From: Allocoprobacillus halotolerans
Lineage (GTDB): Bacteria > Bacillota_I > Bacilli_A > Erysipelotrichales > Coprobacillaceae
Length of the DNA: 64,000 nt
Assembly: GCF_024399475.1 (NCBI RefSeq)
Contig: NZ_CP101620.1
Location: 1,841,608 to 1,905,607 of the forward strand
Reading direction: 5' to 3'
A program made the translations under genes and the position numbers. Positions 1 to 8,716 of the stretch are shown here, piece after piece. The notes under the pieces are model-generated. The model was not told the origin of the DNA. It did no database searches and saw nothing but the letters and a program-made list of their open reading frames with translations. How positions within the stretch are numbered: the stretch's first letter is position 1; each line of letters begins with the position of its first letter.

Positions 1-1
1 A

Positions 2-1246
2 ACATTAAAGGATGGACGACAAATCGTTGTGAAAGTTCAACGTCCTGATATTTATGAAATGATGGAAAGAGATATTTCATTAATTCGTAAAGCTGTAAAA
101 ATTTTAAAATTAAATGATGTTTTAGGAAGTGTTGTAGATTTAAATATTGTTTTAGATGAATTCTGGCATACTGCAAAAGAAGAAATGGATTTTTTAAACG
201 AAGCGCGTTTTGCTAGAAAATTTGCTTATTTACATCAAGATATTCAATATATTAGTGCACCAGTTATTATTGATGAATATAGTACCAGTAAAGTGCTTGT
301 TATGGAATATATAGAAGGATATGAAATTGATGATCGTATCAGTTTGAAAGAGGCTGGCTATGATTTAAAGGAAATTGCTGCAAAGCTGGCAGAAAATTAT
401 ATTAAACAGATTGTTGATGATGGCTTTTTTCATGCCGATCCTCATCCTGGTAATTTAAGGGTACGTGATGGCAAGATTGTCTGGATTGATTTTGGAATGA
501 TGGGTATTTTGAATCGTACTGATAAAGATTTAATGAAAGAAGCTGTATTAGCGATTGGTCAAAATGATACGCAAAAGCTTGTTGATGTTATTTTAACCTT
601 GGGAGAACATGATAATCGTATTGATTATGCTTTGTTTTATGATAATATTGAAACTTTTATGAAACACTATGTGACTGTTGATTTAACAGATATTAATTTA
701 GGGGATGTTGTCCAGGAAATCTTTGTGATTGCCCATAAACATCGTATCTCTATGCCAAAAGGTGTCAGTATGTTGGCAAGAGGTTTAGTAACAATTGAAA
801 GTACCGTGATGCTTATTGACCCACATATTAGTATTATAGAGATTGCCGCTAATCATGTGGCGAATCATCTTTCTAAACATTTTGATTATAAAAAAGAATT
901 AACGAACTCAGCCAAAAAATTATATGATGCTTCGCAAAATATGCTTCATCTTCCAATTCAATTATCAGAAGTCATGCGTATGATTATGAAAGGAAGATTA
1001 AAAATCAATCTTGATATGATGGAATCAAGTGTCCCAATGAACGCTATTAATCATATGGTGAATAAGCTTGTTGTTGGAATTGTCAGTGCTGGTTTGTTAA
1101 TGGCAAGTAGTTTATTATGTACAACGCAAATGACACCCAAAGTGTTTGGAATTCCTGCTTTAGGTTTTATTGGTTATATGACTGCTGTGGGACTAGGAAT
1201 TTGGTTGTTGTTAACAGTTCTTAAAGAAAGAAAACAGAAAAAATAA
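2..1246 (+). CDS. UbiB/ABC1-family atypical kinase, 5' truncated by window
   Basis: The reading frame is open from the first bases, so the start lies upstream of the window. The visible part begins inside the kinase-like N-lobe (VVKVQRP, with the conserved lysine), followed by the ABC1/UbiB signature ADPHPGN and the DFG-like motif IDFGMMG. The C-terminus carries two hydrophobic segments, the usual membrane anchor of this family. UbiB/ABC1 proteins are atypical kinase/ATPases linked to quinone or membrane-lipid metabolism; in Firmicutes the substrate is not known. The family call is firm. The next gene is convergent, with only 8 bp between the stop codons. Confidence 0.85.
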   Translation, partial: TLKDGRQIVVKVQRPDIYEMMERDISLIRKAVKILKLNDVLGSVVDLNIVLDEFWHTAKEEMDFLNEARFARKFAYLHQDIQYISAPVIIDEYSTSKVLVMEYIEGYEIDDRISLKEAGYDLKEIAAKLAENYIKQIVDDGFFHADPHPGNLRVRDGKIVWIDFGMMGILNRTDKDLMKEAVLAIGQNDTQKLVDVILTLGEHDNRIDYALFYDNIETFMKHYVTVDLTDINLGDVVQEIFVIAHKHRISMPKGVSMLARGLVTIESTVMLIDPHISIIEIAANHVANHLSKHFDYKKELTNSAKKLYDASQNMLHLPIQLSEVMRMIMKGRLKINLDMMESSVPMNAINHMVNKLVVGIVSAGLLMASSLLCTTQMTPKVFGIPALGFIGYMTAVGLGIWLLLTVLKERKQKK

Positions 1247-1254
1247 AGCTGTAT

Positions 1255-1874
1255 TTATTGATGTAAAAATGCATACAGCTTATTTTTGTCTTTAATCACA
1301 ATGGTTTTATATTGTAATAAAATCATTTTTTCTTTTTCAAATTCATTTAAAACTTTGGTCACAGTTACACGTGATAAACCAAGCAATGAGGCTATTTCTT
1401 CATGCGTATAAGAAATTTCATGATGCTTTTGGTCCATTTGATCTAATAAGAATGCTGCGACTTTTTCATAACGATTATAAGTATATGATCTTTTGATTAT
1501 CGATGTTAAATAATTACAAGTCTGCGACATGGATTGCATAATGGAAATCATCAAATCTGGAGATTGCAGACAATAAGAATAAAGAGCCTCAGGATAACAG
1601 GCAATCACTTCAACGTCATTAATCGCATTAACCGTTGTAGGACGTACAGAATGTTGAATAAAAGCTGATTCACCAAATATCTGGCCACGCTGCAAGATAT
1701 CCATTGTGACTTCTTTGCCATTGCTATTCATCACATAAACTCTGACTTTCCCTTTTACAATCAAAAATACCAAATCGCGTCATCTTCTTGCATATAGATA
1801 ATGTCTGAGGGCTGATAGACTTGTCTTTGTCCAGCTTTTTCAAAGTATTGAAAACATTCTTTTTTGATTTTCAT
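1255..1874 (-). CDS. Crp/Fnr-family transcriptional regulator (frameshifted)
   Basis: About 207 aa once one frameshift is repaired. The ATG at 1874 follows a purine-rich stretch and opens MKIKKECFQYF. The frame breaks near 1767, where a run of five T (coding strand) needs six to continue into FLIVKGKVRVYV. The N-terminal half is a cyclic-nucleotide-binding-like beta-roll with RGQIFGESAF. The C-terminal half is a winged helix-turn-helix (THEEIASLLGLSRVTVTKVL). I see no cysteine cluster like that of Fe-S FNR, so the effector is unknown. It is divergent from the YitT gene. Such regulators in gut Firmicutes often control stress or anaerobic genes, but no target can be read from this sequence. Confidence 0.8.
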
Positions 1875-1963
1875 AAAACTTCACCACTTTTCTTTTTAAT
1901 TGTAACATAGATTACATTTTATAAAAAGTATATATGATAAAGTCTTGGGCGAGGTGAGGAAAT

Positions 1964-2809
1964 ATGAAACAAAAAGTCTTAAATTTGGTTTACATTATTG
2001 TTGGAAACATTTTTATTGCTTTAGCAATCAATACATTAATCTTAGAAAATCATATTATTGTTGGTGGAACTTCTGGAATAGGAAATGTTTTAAATCATTA
2101 TTTTGATATTCCTGTTTCATTAAGTGTTGGATGTTTAAATATCTGTTTATTTTTAATTGGTTTATTTTTCATTGGGAAAAGATTTGCCATGACAACGTTA
2201 ATTTCAACATTCTTATTCCCAATTGTTTTACAATTCTTTGAAACTCAACCCATGTTTCATCATTATTTAGATGATCCATTATTAGCTGCGATTTTAGCTG
2301 CCTGTCTTGTTGGTGTAGGAATTGGGTTAATTCTAAAAGCCAATGCTTCAACGGGTGGAGTTGATATTTTAGCCATTCTTTTGAATAAAAAATTTGGTTT
2401 CCCAGTCCATATTGTTTTAAACTGTATTGATTTATGTATTCTTGTTTTACAGTTTACATTCAATGATACAACCCATGTCATTTATGGAATTATGATTGTT
2501 ATGATTACATCAGTTGTGTTAAATAAAACATTAACACAAGGAACAAGTTTAGTTCAGTTAACAGTTATAAGTGATTATTATGAAGAAATGAAACAAACAA
2601 TTTTACATGACTTTGATGCAGGTGTGACTTTATTAGCAAGTGAAAAAGGATATACAGAAGAAAAATCTAAACTTCTTTTATCTGTTTTACCTTATCGTAA
2701 ACTCCCTGCTATTAAAGCAAAAATTCATGAAATTGATCCTTTGGCTTTTGTGATTGTTTCCCATGTTGAAGAAGTAGGGGGAAAAGGTTTTACATTAGAA
2801 AAATCGTAA
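1964..2809 (+). CDS. YitT/DUF161 family membrane protein
   Basis: 281 aa. The ATG follows a GAGGTGAGG-type ribosome binding site. The first ~175 residues hold about five membrane helices with the family motif VGGTSGIGNVL near residue 35 and the glycine-rich repeat NASTGGVDILA near residue 125, typical of the DUF161 duplication. The C-terminal ~80 residues are a soluble DUF2179 domain ending in FVIVSHVEEVGGKGF. This is the usual architecture of YitT proteins, which are widespread in Firmicutes and have no settled function. It is a single-gene unit with its own terminator. Confidence 0.9.
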   Translation: MKQKVLNLVYIIVGNIFIALAINTLILENHIIVGGTSGIGNVLNHYFDIPVSLSVGCLNICLFLIGLFFIGKRFAMTTLISTFLFPIVLQFFETQPMFHHYLDDPLLAAILAACLVGVGIGLILKANASTGGVDILAILLNKKFGFPVHIVLNCIDLCILVLQFTFNDTTHVIYGIMIVMITSVVLNKTLTQGTSLVQLTVISDYYEEMKQTILHDFDAGVTLLASEKGYTEEKSKLLLSVLPYRKLPAIKAKIHEIDPLAFVIVSHVEEVGGKGFTLEKS

Positions 2810-2812
2810 TAT

Positions 2813-2842
2813 TTAAAGCTCATCAAGAGCTTTATTTTGATA
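2813..2842 (+). terminator. Rho-independent terminator after the yitT-like gene
   Basis: Inverted repeat AAAGCTC / GAGCTTT with a 5-base loop, followed by ATTTTG, just downstream of the YitT stop codon. Confidence 0.75.
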
Positions 2843-3170
2843 ATCTAGAATAACGTATACTCATCAATTATTTGGTTTAGGTTATCATGAGGTAAATAAC
2901 ACCCCAAACAATCAAACAAGTTATGATGGTGGATAATTCTTTCTGGGATACCCACTTTTATTTTATAGAATCTTATTTCATTTTGATCATAATAACTTCG
3001 ATAAAAGGCACTTTTTTGATTATAGGGTTATATAAATTTGAAAAGTGCTAAGGTTGTAGATGTATTCAAGTTATAAAAAATTTATCTTTTTCTTGAATAG
3101 GATAAGAAAATCTATGTATAATATAAGTGTAAAAAAATACACTTTAATATATTGTTTGTGTAATAAATTT
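2843..3170. other. Intergenic stretch before the ATPase/TOPRIM cassette
   Basis: About 330 bases with no convincing ORF or RNA element. An AT-rich promoter-like stretch (tatgTATAATataag) lies around 3115-3126. I see no repeat shared with the other side of the downstream cassette. Confidence 0.4.
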
Positions 3171-3188
3171 ACAGATGGGAGATTGTGT

Positions 3189-4335
3189 ATGTTAAAAAAG
3201 TTGTCATAAAAAATTATAAATCTTTTAAAAATGAAACAGTTATTGATTTAAAAGCAACGAAGTATAATTTTTGGAAGAAACAAATGTTGCAAATGGAATT
3301 GTAAAAGGATTGGTGTTTGTTGGTCCAAACTCTTCTGGAAAGTCTAATGCTATTCATGCTATATCAGTTTTATTAGATTTGTTATTTATAGAAAGTGAAA
3401 TTTCTATTCCTTTACAAATGTGCTTCTATACTGGTGATAATTTAGAATTAAGTTATTTATTCGAAATTGATCAACACGACATATTATATGAATTTAGTTT
3501 TAACCGTAGTGGAAATGTGGTTGATGAAAAGTTGTATTTAGATAATAAAAAGTTGTTAACACGTTTGGGACAAGAGGCTGAAACTGAATTAAGTGAAACA
3601 ACTCATTATCATAGTGACTCTATTGCAAAAAATGTGTTATTTTTAAGAACAATATATTTCAATACACATTTTGCAAAATTTCCAATATTAAAGAAATGGT
3701 TTACTTTTTTACAAAATTCGGTTTATTGTGATTTTTCTAATAATTTAAATATTGCTTTTAGTCCTAAAACTTTAAATAAATTACAAGAACATATTACAGA
3801 AGAAACAGTTGATAAGATGAATCAATTTCTTAAAGAATCTAAAATTGGATATAGTGTAAAATACACAAATGAATCAAAAATTAGTGAATTTTCAAATATT
3901 AATCTTGGTGATAAAAAAGAGTTTTTTGTGAAAAAGGAAGATTGTGATTATTGGATGCCATTGCATTTAGAATCGCAAGGAAATAAAGAATTCATTCCTT
4001 TAATACCTGCGATTCTTCATATTATAAATAATGATGGTATGTTCATCATTGATGAATTCAATGCGGCTTCATTTCATAATGAATTAGAAGAACTTATTAT
4101 AAAATATATTTTAAAAAATTCAAAACAATCTCAATTAATCATCGCAACACATTCAACAAATGTTTTAAAAACATCACTGTTTAGACCTGATCAAATTTAT
4201 TCTGTAGATTTTATTGGTAATGAAGGAAGCGTTATTAAAAGAATCTCTTCAGAAAGTCCAAGACAATCACAAAATTTAGAAAAAATGTATTTATCTGGAA
4301 TCTTTGATGGTATTCCAAATTATCGAAATAAATAA
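3189..4335 (+). CDS. AAA-type (AAA_15/AAA_21) ATPase, probable defence ATPase (frameshifted)
   Basis: About 380 aa after repair. With one extra A in the run at 3194-3199 and one extra T in the run at 3269-3273, the ATG at 3189, placed after GGGAG, reads MLKKVVIKNYKSF and joins the downstream frame. A GTG at 3185 is the alternative start if only the second break is real. Motifs: Walker A GPNSSGKSN, signature-like ESQGNKEF, Walker B MFIIDEF, H-loop IIATHS. The C-terminal YLSGIFDGIP is typical of overcoming-lysogenization/RloA-like ATPases. It is followed 2 bases later by a TOPRIM-like gene. The pairing resembles AbiL or RloA-RloB defence modules; this assignment is inferred from motifs and order. 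Confidence 0.7.
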
Positions 4336-4337
4336 TC

Positions 4338-5114
4338 ATGAATATTGTTCTTAATAAAAACAAAAAGATTGGGCAGGTTGTTTATATTGTTGAAGGTGAA
4401 AGAAAGGAATTTACTCTTTTAAATCAAATATTTACAAATATTTTAGATTATAGTTTTATTGAAGCAAAAAGTGTTGAAAATGTAAAATATACTTATAGAA
4501 GTAAAAGTGATAGAAATTCTAATGTTTGTGTTATTAAATCGATGTCTTCAAATATAAGTTCAATTGAAGATGTTACTCTATATATAGAAAACATTTATGG
4601 ATTGCTTATCAGTGAATATGACATCGATATTGAAAATGCTGCAATATTTTATATATTTGATAGAGATCGTCAATCAAACAAAAATAAAGGTTTAATAAAA
4701 GACTTATTATCTCGTTTTTCTCATTCAAGAGATGATAATAATGAATTTTTAGGAAATGGATTATTATTGTTAAGTTATCCATCATTAGAAACATATATTA
4801 TTTCATGTTTTGAAAAAGGGAGTCAAATAATATACAAACAATCAAACGAGTTAAAAGGATATTTAGATAAAAAACAATATCATCAAAATAAGATTACAGA
4901 AAAACATTTATTATTTGCAGCAAAAAATATGATTATGAATTTATATGAATTATGTCATTATAAATTTGATGTCAATGATCTTGATAATTTTGGAAAGATG
5001 AATGTCCAAATACTTGGCGCAGAGGAAAAATATTATCGCACAAACGGAATGGACAAATTATTAAGTTTGCTTAGTTTATCATTTTTTGATTTAGGCATAT
5101 TTTGTGTTGAATAA
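4338..5114 (+). CDS. TOPRIM-like/RloB-like partner of the upstream ATPase
   Basis: 258 aa, starting 2 bases after the ATPase stop, so very likely translationally coupled. Near the N-terminus it has VYIVEGERKEF, a TOPRIM-type catalytic glutamate motif. Around residue 110 it has IFYIFDRDRQ, matching the second TOPRIM acidic motif (DxD). The middle segment LLLLSYPSLETYI resembles the end of the RloB-like fold. No transmembrane segment is visible. TOPRIM domains in OLD-type systems act as nucleases; here that is an inference, since overall similarity to known families is low. Base composition is even more A+T-rich than the neighbours, consistent with transfer. Confidence 0.55.
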   Translation: MNIVLNKNKKIGQVVYIVEGERKEFTLLNQIFTNILDYSFIEAKSVENVKYTYRSKSDRNSNVCVIKSMSSNISSIEDVTLYIENIYGLLISEYDIDIENAAIFYIFDRDRQSNKNKGLIKDLLSRFSHSRDDNNEFLGNGLLLLSYPSLETYIISCFEKGSQIIYKQSNELKGYLDKKQYHQNKITEKHLLFAAKNMIMNLYELCHYKFDVNDLDNFGKMNVQILGAEEKYYRTNGMDKLLSLLSLSFFDLGIFCVE

Positions 5115-5233
5115 AGATAGTAACTGCAAAGTAAAATAGTGAATTTTTAAGCAATGATTCCAATTGATTGTTGATATTTGTTAATACTTTGGAATGAACT
5201 TTATTATATAAGTTTTGAGATACAAAAAGTTAA

Positions 5234-5264
5234 CCACCTAAATTTTATATTCAAATTTAGGTGG
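5234..5264. repeat. Perfect 12-bp inverted repeat (hairpin)
   Basis: CCACCTAAATTT, a 7-base loop, then the exact complement AAATTTAGGTGG. No T-tract follows on the + strand, so it is not a classic terminator. It may end the ATPase/TOPRIM transcript or mark the edge of the cassette. Confidence 0.6.
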
Positions 5265-5297
5265 CCACATTATAGATAATATTTTATTTAGAATTGG

Positions 5298-5352
5298 TAA
5301 AGACAACCACACTATGTATAGATATAAAAGTATCTTATGGTATTGTCTTTTT
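5298..5352 (+). terminator. Long imperfect hairpin with T-tract
   Basis: AAAGACAA near 5299 pairs with TTGTCTTT near 5343, followed by a T-run. The long loop makes it weaker than a standard intrinsic terminator. It separates the defence-like pair from ahpC. Confidence 0.45.
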
Positions 5353-5391
5353 TGCTTTATTTAAAATTTTGAGTGCATATGGTTTGTACTT

Positions 5392-5438
5392 TTGAAGTAA
5401 GTGTGTTAAACTGCATATAGTTAGTTAAAGCTAACTAA
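5392..5438 (+). promoter_or_regulatory. ahpC promoter with palindromic operator
   Basis: TTGAAG (5392-5397) and TATAGT (5416-5421) are spaced 18 bases apart. Starting on the last base of the -10 is TTAGTTA-AAGC-TAACTAA (5421-5438), an exact 7+4+7 dyad. Its position over the transcription start suggests a repressor site for peroxide control. The sequence is not the PerR box consensus I know. Confidence 0.55.
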
Positions 5439-5495
5439 TAATGAATCGTATAAAAAAGATAAAAATGTTTACAATACAATAAGGAGGTATAAACG

Positions 5496-6059
5496 ATGTC
5501 ATTAATTGGAAAAGAAATTAAAGAATTTAAAGCACAAGCTTATCAAAATGGAGAATTTAAAGAAATTACAAAAGAAGATTTATTAGGAAAATGGAATGTC
5601 TTTTTCTTCTATCCAGCAGACTTTACATTTGTTTGCCCAACTGAATTAGAAGATTTAGCAGACAAATATGAAGAATTTAAGAAAATCAACTGTGAAATCT
5701 ATTCAGTATCATGTGATACACATTTCGTGCATAAAGCATGGCATGATGCTTCTCAAAGAATTCAAAAGATTCAATATCCTATGTTAGCTGATCCAACTGC
5801 TGCGATTGCGAAAGATTTAGATGTTTATATTGAAACAGATGGTTTGGCTGAAAGAGGAACATTTATTATCAATCCAGAAGGAAAAGTTGTGGCTTATGAA
5901 GTCATTGCAGGAAATGTAGGACGTAATAGCGAAGAATTATTAAGACGTGTTCAAGCTTCACAATTTGTAGCTGAACATGGTGATGAAGTGTGTCCAGCAA
6001 AATGGAAACCAGGTGAAGAAACACTAAAACCATCACTTGACTTAGTTGGAATGTTATAA
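5496..6059 (+). CDS. ahpC: Alkyl hydroperoxide reductase subunit C (typical 2-Cys peroxiredoxin)
   Basis: 187 aa, the usual AhpC length, with a strong AAGGAGG site. The peroxidatic cysteine is Cys47 in FTFVCPTE, and the resolving cysteine is Cys166 in DEVCPAKW near the C-terminus. Catalytic Thr44 and the conserved YPADFTF segment are present. The enzyme reduces hydrogen peroxide and organic hydroperoxides in the cytoplasm and is regenerated by an AhpF-type flavoprotein. That reductase is encoded immediately downstream, its ATG overlapping the ahpC stop codon, so the two are co-translated. Confidence 0.95.
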   Translation: MSLIGKEIKEFKAQAYQNGEFKEITKEDLLGKWNVFFFYPADFTFVCPTELEDLADKYEEFKKINCEIYSVSCDTHFVHKAWHDASQRIQKIQYPMLADPTAAIAKDLDVYIETDGLAERGTFIINPEGKVVAYEVIAGNVGRNSEELLRRVQASQFVAEHGDEVCPAKWKPGEETLKPSLDLVGML

Positions 6060-7667
6060 TGTCAAAGGTCTATGATGCAATTATCGTTGGTGGAGGCCCT
6101 GCGGGCTTTCTGCTGCGATTTATCTTGCAAGAGCAAAATACAGTATTCTGGTTTTAGAAAAAGAAAAATTTGGTGGACAGATTACAATCACATCAGATAT
6201 TGTGAATTATCCTGGAGTTTTAGAAGACTCTGGTGAAGGCTTAACACAAAAGATGCGTCAACAAGCAGAAAGATTTGGTGCCACTTTTCAAAAAGCAGAA
6301 GTTAAAAAATTAAAGTTAGATCAACCTATTAAAAAAATAGAAACAAGTCAAGGCACATTAGAAAGTATTGGTCTTGTTTTAGCAACCGGTGCGCATCCTC
6401 GAAAATTAGGTTTCCCGGGTGAAAAAGAATATCAGGGTAGAGGTATTGCCTATTGTGCAACATGTGATGGAGAGTTTTTGAAGGTTGTCAATTGTTTGTG
6501 ATTGGTGGTGGATTTGCAGCCTGTGAAGAGGCTATTTTCTTAACACAATATGCTTCCAAAGTGACAATGATTGTCAGAGAAGAAGATTTTACATGTGCGA
6601 AAACAATTGCTGATGAAGTTCGTGCTCATGAAAAAATTGAAATTATTTTTGAAACAGAAATCATTGAGGCTGGTGGTCATGAAACTTTAGAATATGCCGT
6701 TTTTAGAAACAATAAAGATCAATCTTCATGGCGTTATGATGCCAAAGAACAAGGTCGTTTTGGAATCTTTGTTTTTGCTGGATATGTTCCAGAAAATGAA
6801 CTGTTTAAAGACCAACTTACAACCAATCTCCAAGGCTATTTATTAACAGATCGTCACCAAAAAACAAATATGGATGGTGTCTATGGAGCAGGAGATATTT
6901 GTGAAAAAGATTTGCGTCAGGTTGTCACAGCAGTCAGTGATGGTGCCATTGCTGCGACATCTTTAGAAAAATACATTACTGCAACAAAAGAAAAACATCA
7001 TATTGAAACAGTTGTTTATCAAAACCAAACAGTTTCAAAAGAATCTTCACAAACAAATGATTCACAAATGTTTATTAGCGATGATATTCGTGAACAGTTA
7101 AAACCAATATTTGAAAGATTAACACAAGATGTTTATTTGATTGGGCAACTTGATCAAGATCGTTTTTCTTTAGAAATGAAAAATTTTATGGAAGAATTGG
7201 CTTCTTTAAGTTATCATATTCATCTTGATTATCAACCATTAGAAAAAGAAGTACAAATGAAAATCTGTGATGCCTCAAAGCATGATTTAGGTGTGCATTA
7301 TCATATGGTGCCTGGAGGTCATGAATTTAATTCGTTTATTTTGGCTATTTATAATGCTGGAAGTGCTGGTCAACCAATCGATCAAGATATACTAGCAAAA
7401 ATAAATGCTTTAACTCCTCATCAAATCCAAGTGTTTGTATCATTATCATGTACAATGTGTCCTGAAGTTGTACAAGCAACACAACGCATTGCTTTATTGA
7501 ATCAAGATATTCAAACTTCTATTTATGATTTATCTCACTTCCCTGAATATAAAGATCAATATCATATTATGAGCGTACCATGTATGGTGATAGATCAACA
7601 ACATGTTCTTTTTGGAAAGAAAAATCTTGAGGAAATGGTACAAGTATTAGAAAATATTTCTAAATAA
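6059..7667 (+). CDS. AhpF-like disulfide reductase with permuted domain order (two frameshifts)
   Basis: About 536 aa after repair. The start ATG overlaps the ahpC TAA and reads MSKVYDAIIVGGGPAGF. Breaks lie near 6108 (TTT, needs TTTT) and near 6478 (five T, needs six). The N-terminal ~310 residues are a thioredoxin-reductase-like module: FAD motif GGGPAG, redox CATC, a second GGG nucleotide site, and the FAD motif GVYGAGDI. The C-terminal ~210 residues match the E. coli AhpF N-terminal tandem thioredoxin-fold domain: GGHEFNSF, then SLSCTMCPEVVQA with a CxxC. In canonical AhpF this module is at the N-terminus, so the order is reversed. The likely job is electron delivery from NAD(P)H to AhpC. 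Confidence 0.85.
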
Positions 7668-7677
7668 AATCAAATTG

Positions 7678-7718
7678 AAAAAGACAATGAACCTGATTAT
7701 ATATATAACCATTGTCTT
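7678..7718 (+). terminator. Rho-independent terminator after the ahpCF-like operon
   Basis: AAAGACAATG pairs with CATTGTCTTT across a ~20-base AT-rich loop, followed by a run of seven T. Confidence 0.8.
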
Positions 7719-7857
7719 TTTTTATTTGTTATCAATTGTTATTTGTTTTATGCTATTTTTATAAATATAAATAATATAAAAATATGTTATTGTATTGCTT
7801 TTGAAGATACATTTGCATATAATATATGAAGAAGAAACTATGAAAGGAGTTTTTATA

Positions 7858-8166
7858 ATGGCTACAAAATCATCTAGTTTTTATGCAAGGATTGATCCGG
7901 ATATAAAGTTACAAGCAGAAAATATTTTATCGGGTTTGGGTATTTCTACATCCTGTGCAATAGATATTTTCTTTAGACAGATTGTATTGCACAAAGGTTT
8001 ACCTTTTGAAGTCAAATTTCCATATGAAAAACCAATAATAGTCAGTTCGTTAACTCCAGAAGAACTTAATACAGAAATTCAAAAAGGATATGAAGATATA
8101 TTAGCAGGGCGTACGAAAATGATTGATGAAGCCATAACTGATATGCAAAAAGATTTTCAATTATGA
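7858..8166 (+). CDS. RelB/DinJ-family antitoxin
   Basis: 102 aa. I chose the ATG directly after AAAGGAG; a longer in-frame start exists upstream but lacks a site. The N-terminal half has the ribbon-helix-helix pattern of RelB/DinJ: SFYARIDPDIKLQAENIL, then GLGISTSCAIDIFFRQIV and GLPFEV. The C-terminal third is acidic and charged, as expected for the toxin-binding arm. Its stop overlaps the ATG of a small ORF that looks like the first part of a RelE-type toxin, the usual antitoxin-first order. Because the toxin is cut short, this antitoxin may be an orphan. Confidence 0.8.
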   Translation: MATKSSSFYARIDPDIKLQAENILSGLGISTSCAIDIFFRQIVLHKGLPFEVKFPYEKPIIVSSLTPEELNTEIQKGYEDILAGRTKMIDEAITDMQKDFQL

Positions 8167-8303
8167 TAAATTATCAAATTGTACTTTCTCAAGAAGCTGA
8201 TAAAAATCTAAGAAATATCTTTTTGAATATTGCAAGCAACTTGCATTCTCCTGAAAATGCGAGAAGATTATGGAAAGAAATGAAATCACTTCTATTGATG
8301 TAA
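8163..8303 (+). pseudogene. Truncated RelE/ParE-type toxin remnant
   Basis: 46 codons, starting with an ATG that overlaps the antitoxin stop (ATGA). The product MINYQIVLSQEADKNLRNI resembles the first helices of RelE/ParE toxins (about 90-100 aa), followed by NLHSPENARRLWKEM. It stops at TAA after LLLM. No continuation of the family's C-terminal catalytic strand is found in any frame downstream, so this looks like a real truncation. Confidence 0.6.
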
Positions 8304-8444
8304 ATGATAGGTATATATAATAAAAAGATGGGTAAAATCATCTTTTGACACTGATTTTAAAATTTATTTTATATTGATATATTTTTGTTTATTCACCCAG
8401 ACATTTGAAAATCTTAAACATAGATTATATTGAGGTGAATAAAA

Positions 8445-8690
8445 TTGGATTTTAATCAAAATGAATATGATATGTATGATTTTTATAATCAAAATCAACA
8501 ACGCACTATCTTTCAGCCTTGGTTATGGTGGTTCTTTTTCCCACCACATATGATGCCACCTATTTTTCCGCCAAGGCCACCACAACCACCTAGACCGCCA
8601 AGACCTCCTGGACCTCCAAAACCACCGGGGCCACCAGGTCCACCATGGACACCTGGACCACCACCTCCTCGTCCAAGAGAATATATGTAA
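8445..8690 (+). CDS. Small proline-rich protein with aromatic core
   Basis: 81 aa from a TTG start behind TTGAGGTG. The N-terminus is rich in Asn, Asp, Tyr and Gln (NEYDMYDFYNQNQQ). A very hydrophobic aromatic patch follows (WLWWFFF). The last ~45 residues are a PPx/GPP array of proline doublets separated by Arg, Gly or Lys. No known domain is recognised. Composition suggests a structural, surface or coat-type peptide, perhaps polyproline II. A strong terminator follows at once. The antisense strand is open over the whole gene only because of the codon bias. Confidence 0.6.
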   Translation: MDFNQNEYDMYDFYNQNQQRTIFQPWLWWFFFPPHMMPPIFPPRPPQPPRPPRPPGPPKPPGPPGPPWTPGPPPPRPREYM

Positions 8691-8716
8691 AAAGGCACTT
8701 TTTATGTGCCTTTTTA
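8689..8716. terminator. Bidirectional terminator between convergent genes
   Basis: AAAAAGGCAC - TTTTTAT - GTGCCTTTTT hairpin, with A and T runs on both sides. It can serve the proline-rich gene and the convergent membrane-protein gene. Confidence 0.85.

Noticed and set aside
8513-8698. Antisense Gly-rich, collagen-like frame opposite the proline-rich gene
   Set aside because: It is the mirror of CCN proline codons (GGN glycine) and has no ribosome site; it arises from the repeat composition.
8523-8713. Trp/Arg-rich C-terminal extension of the membrane protein on the minus strand
   Set aside because: This tail is antisense of the proline-rich gene and runs through a terminator hairpin; a frameshift just upstream removing a stop is more likely.
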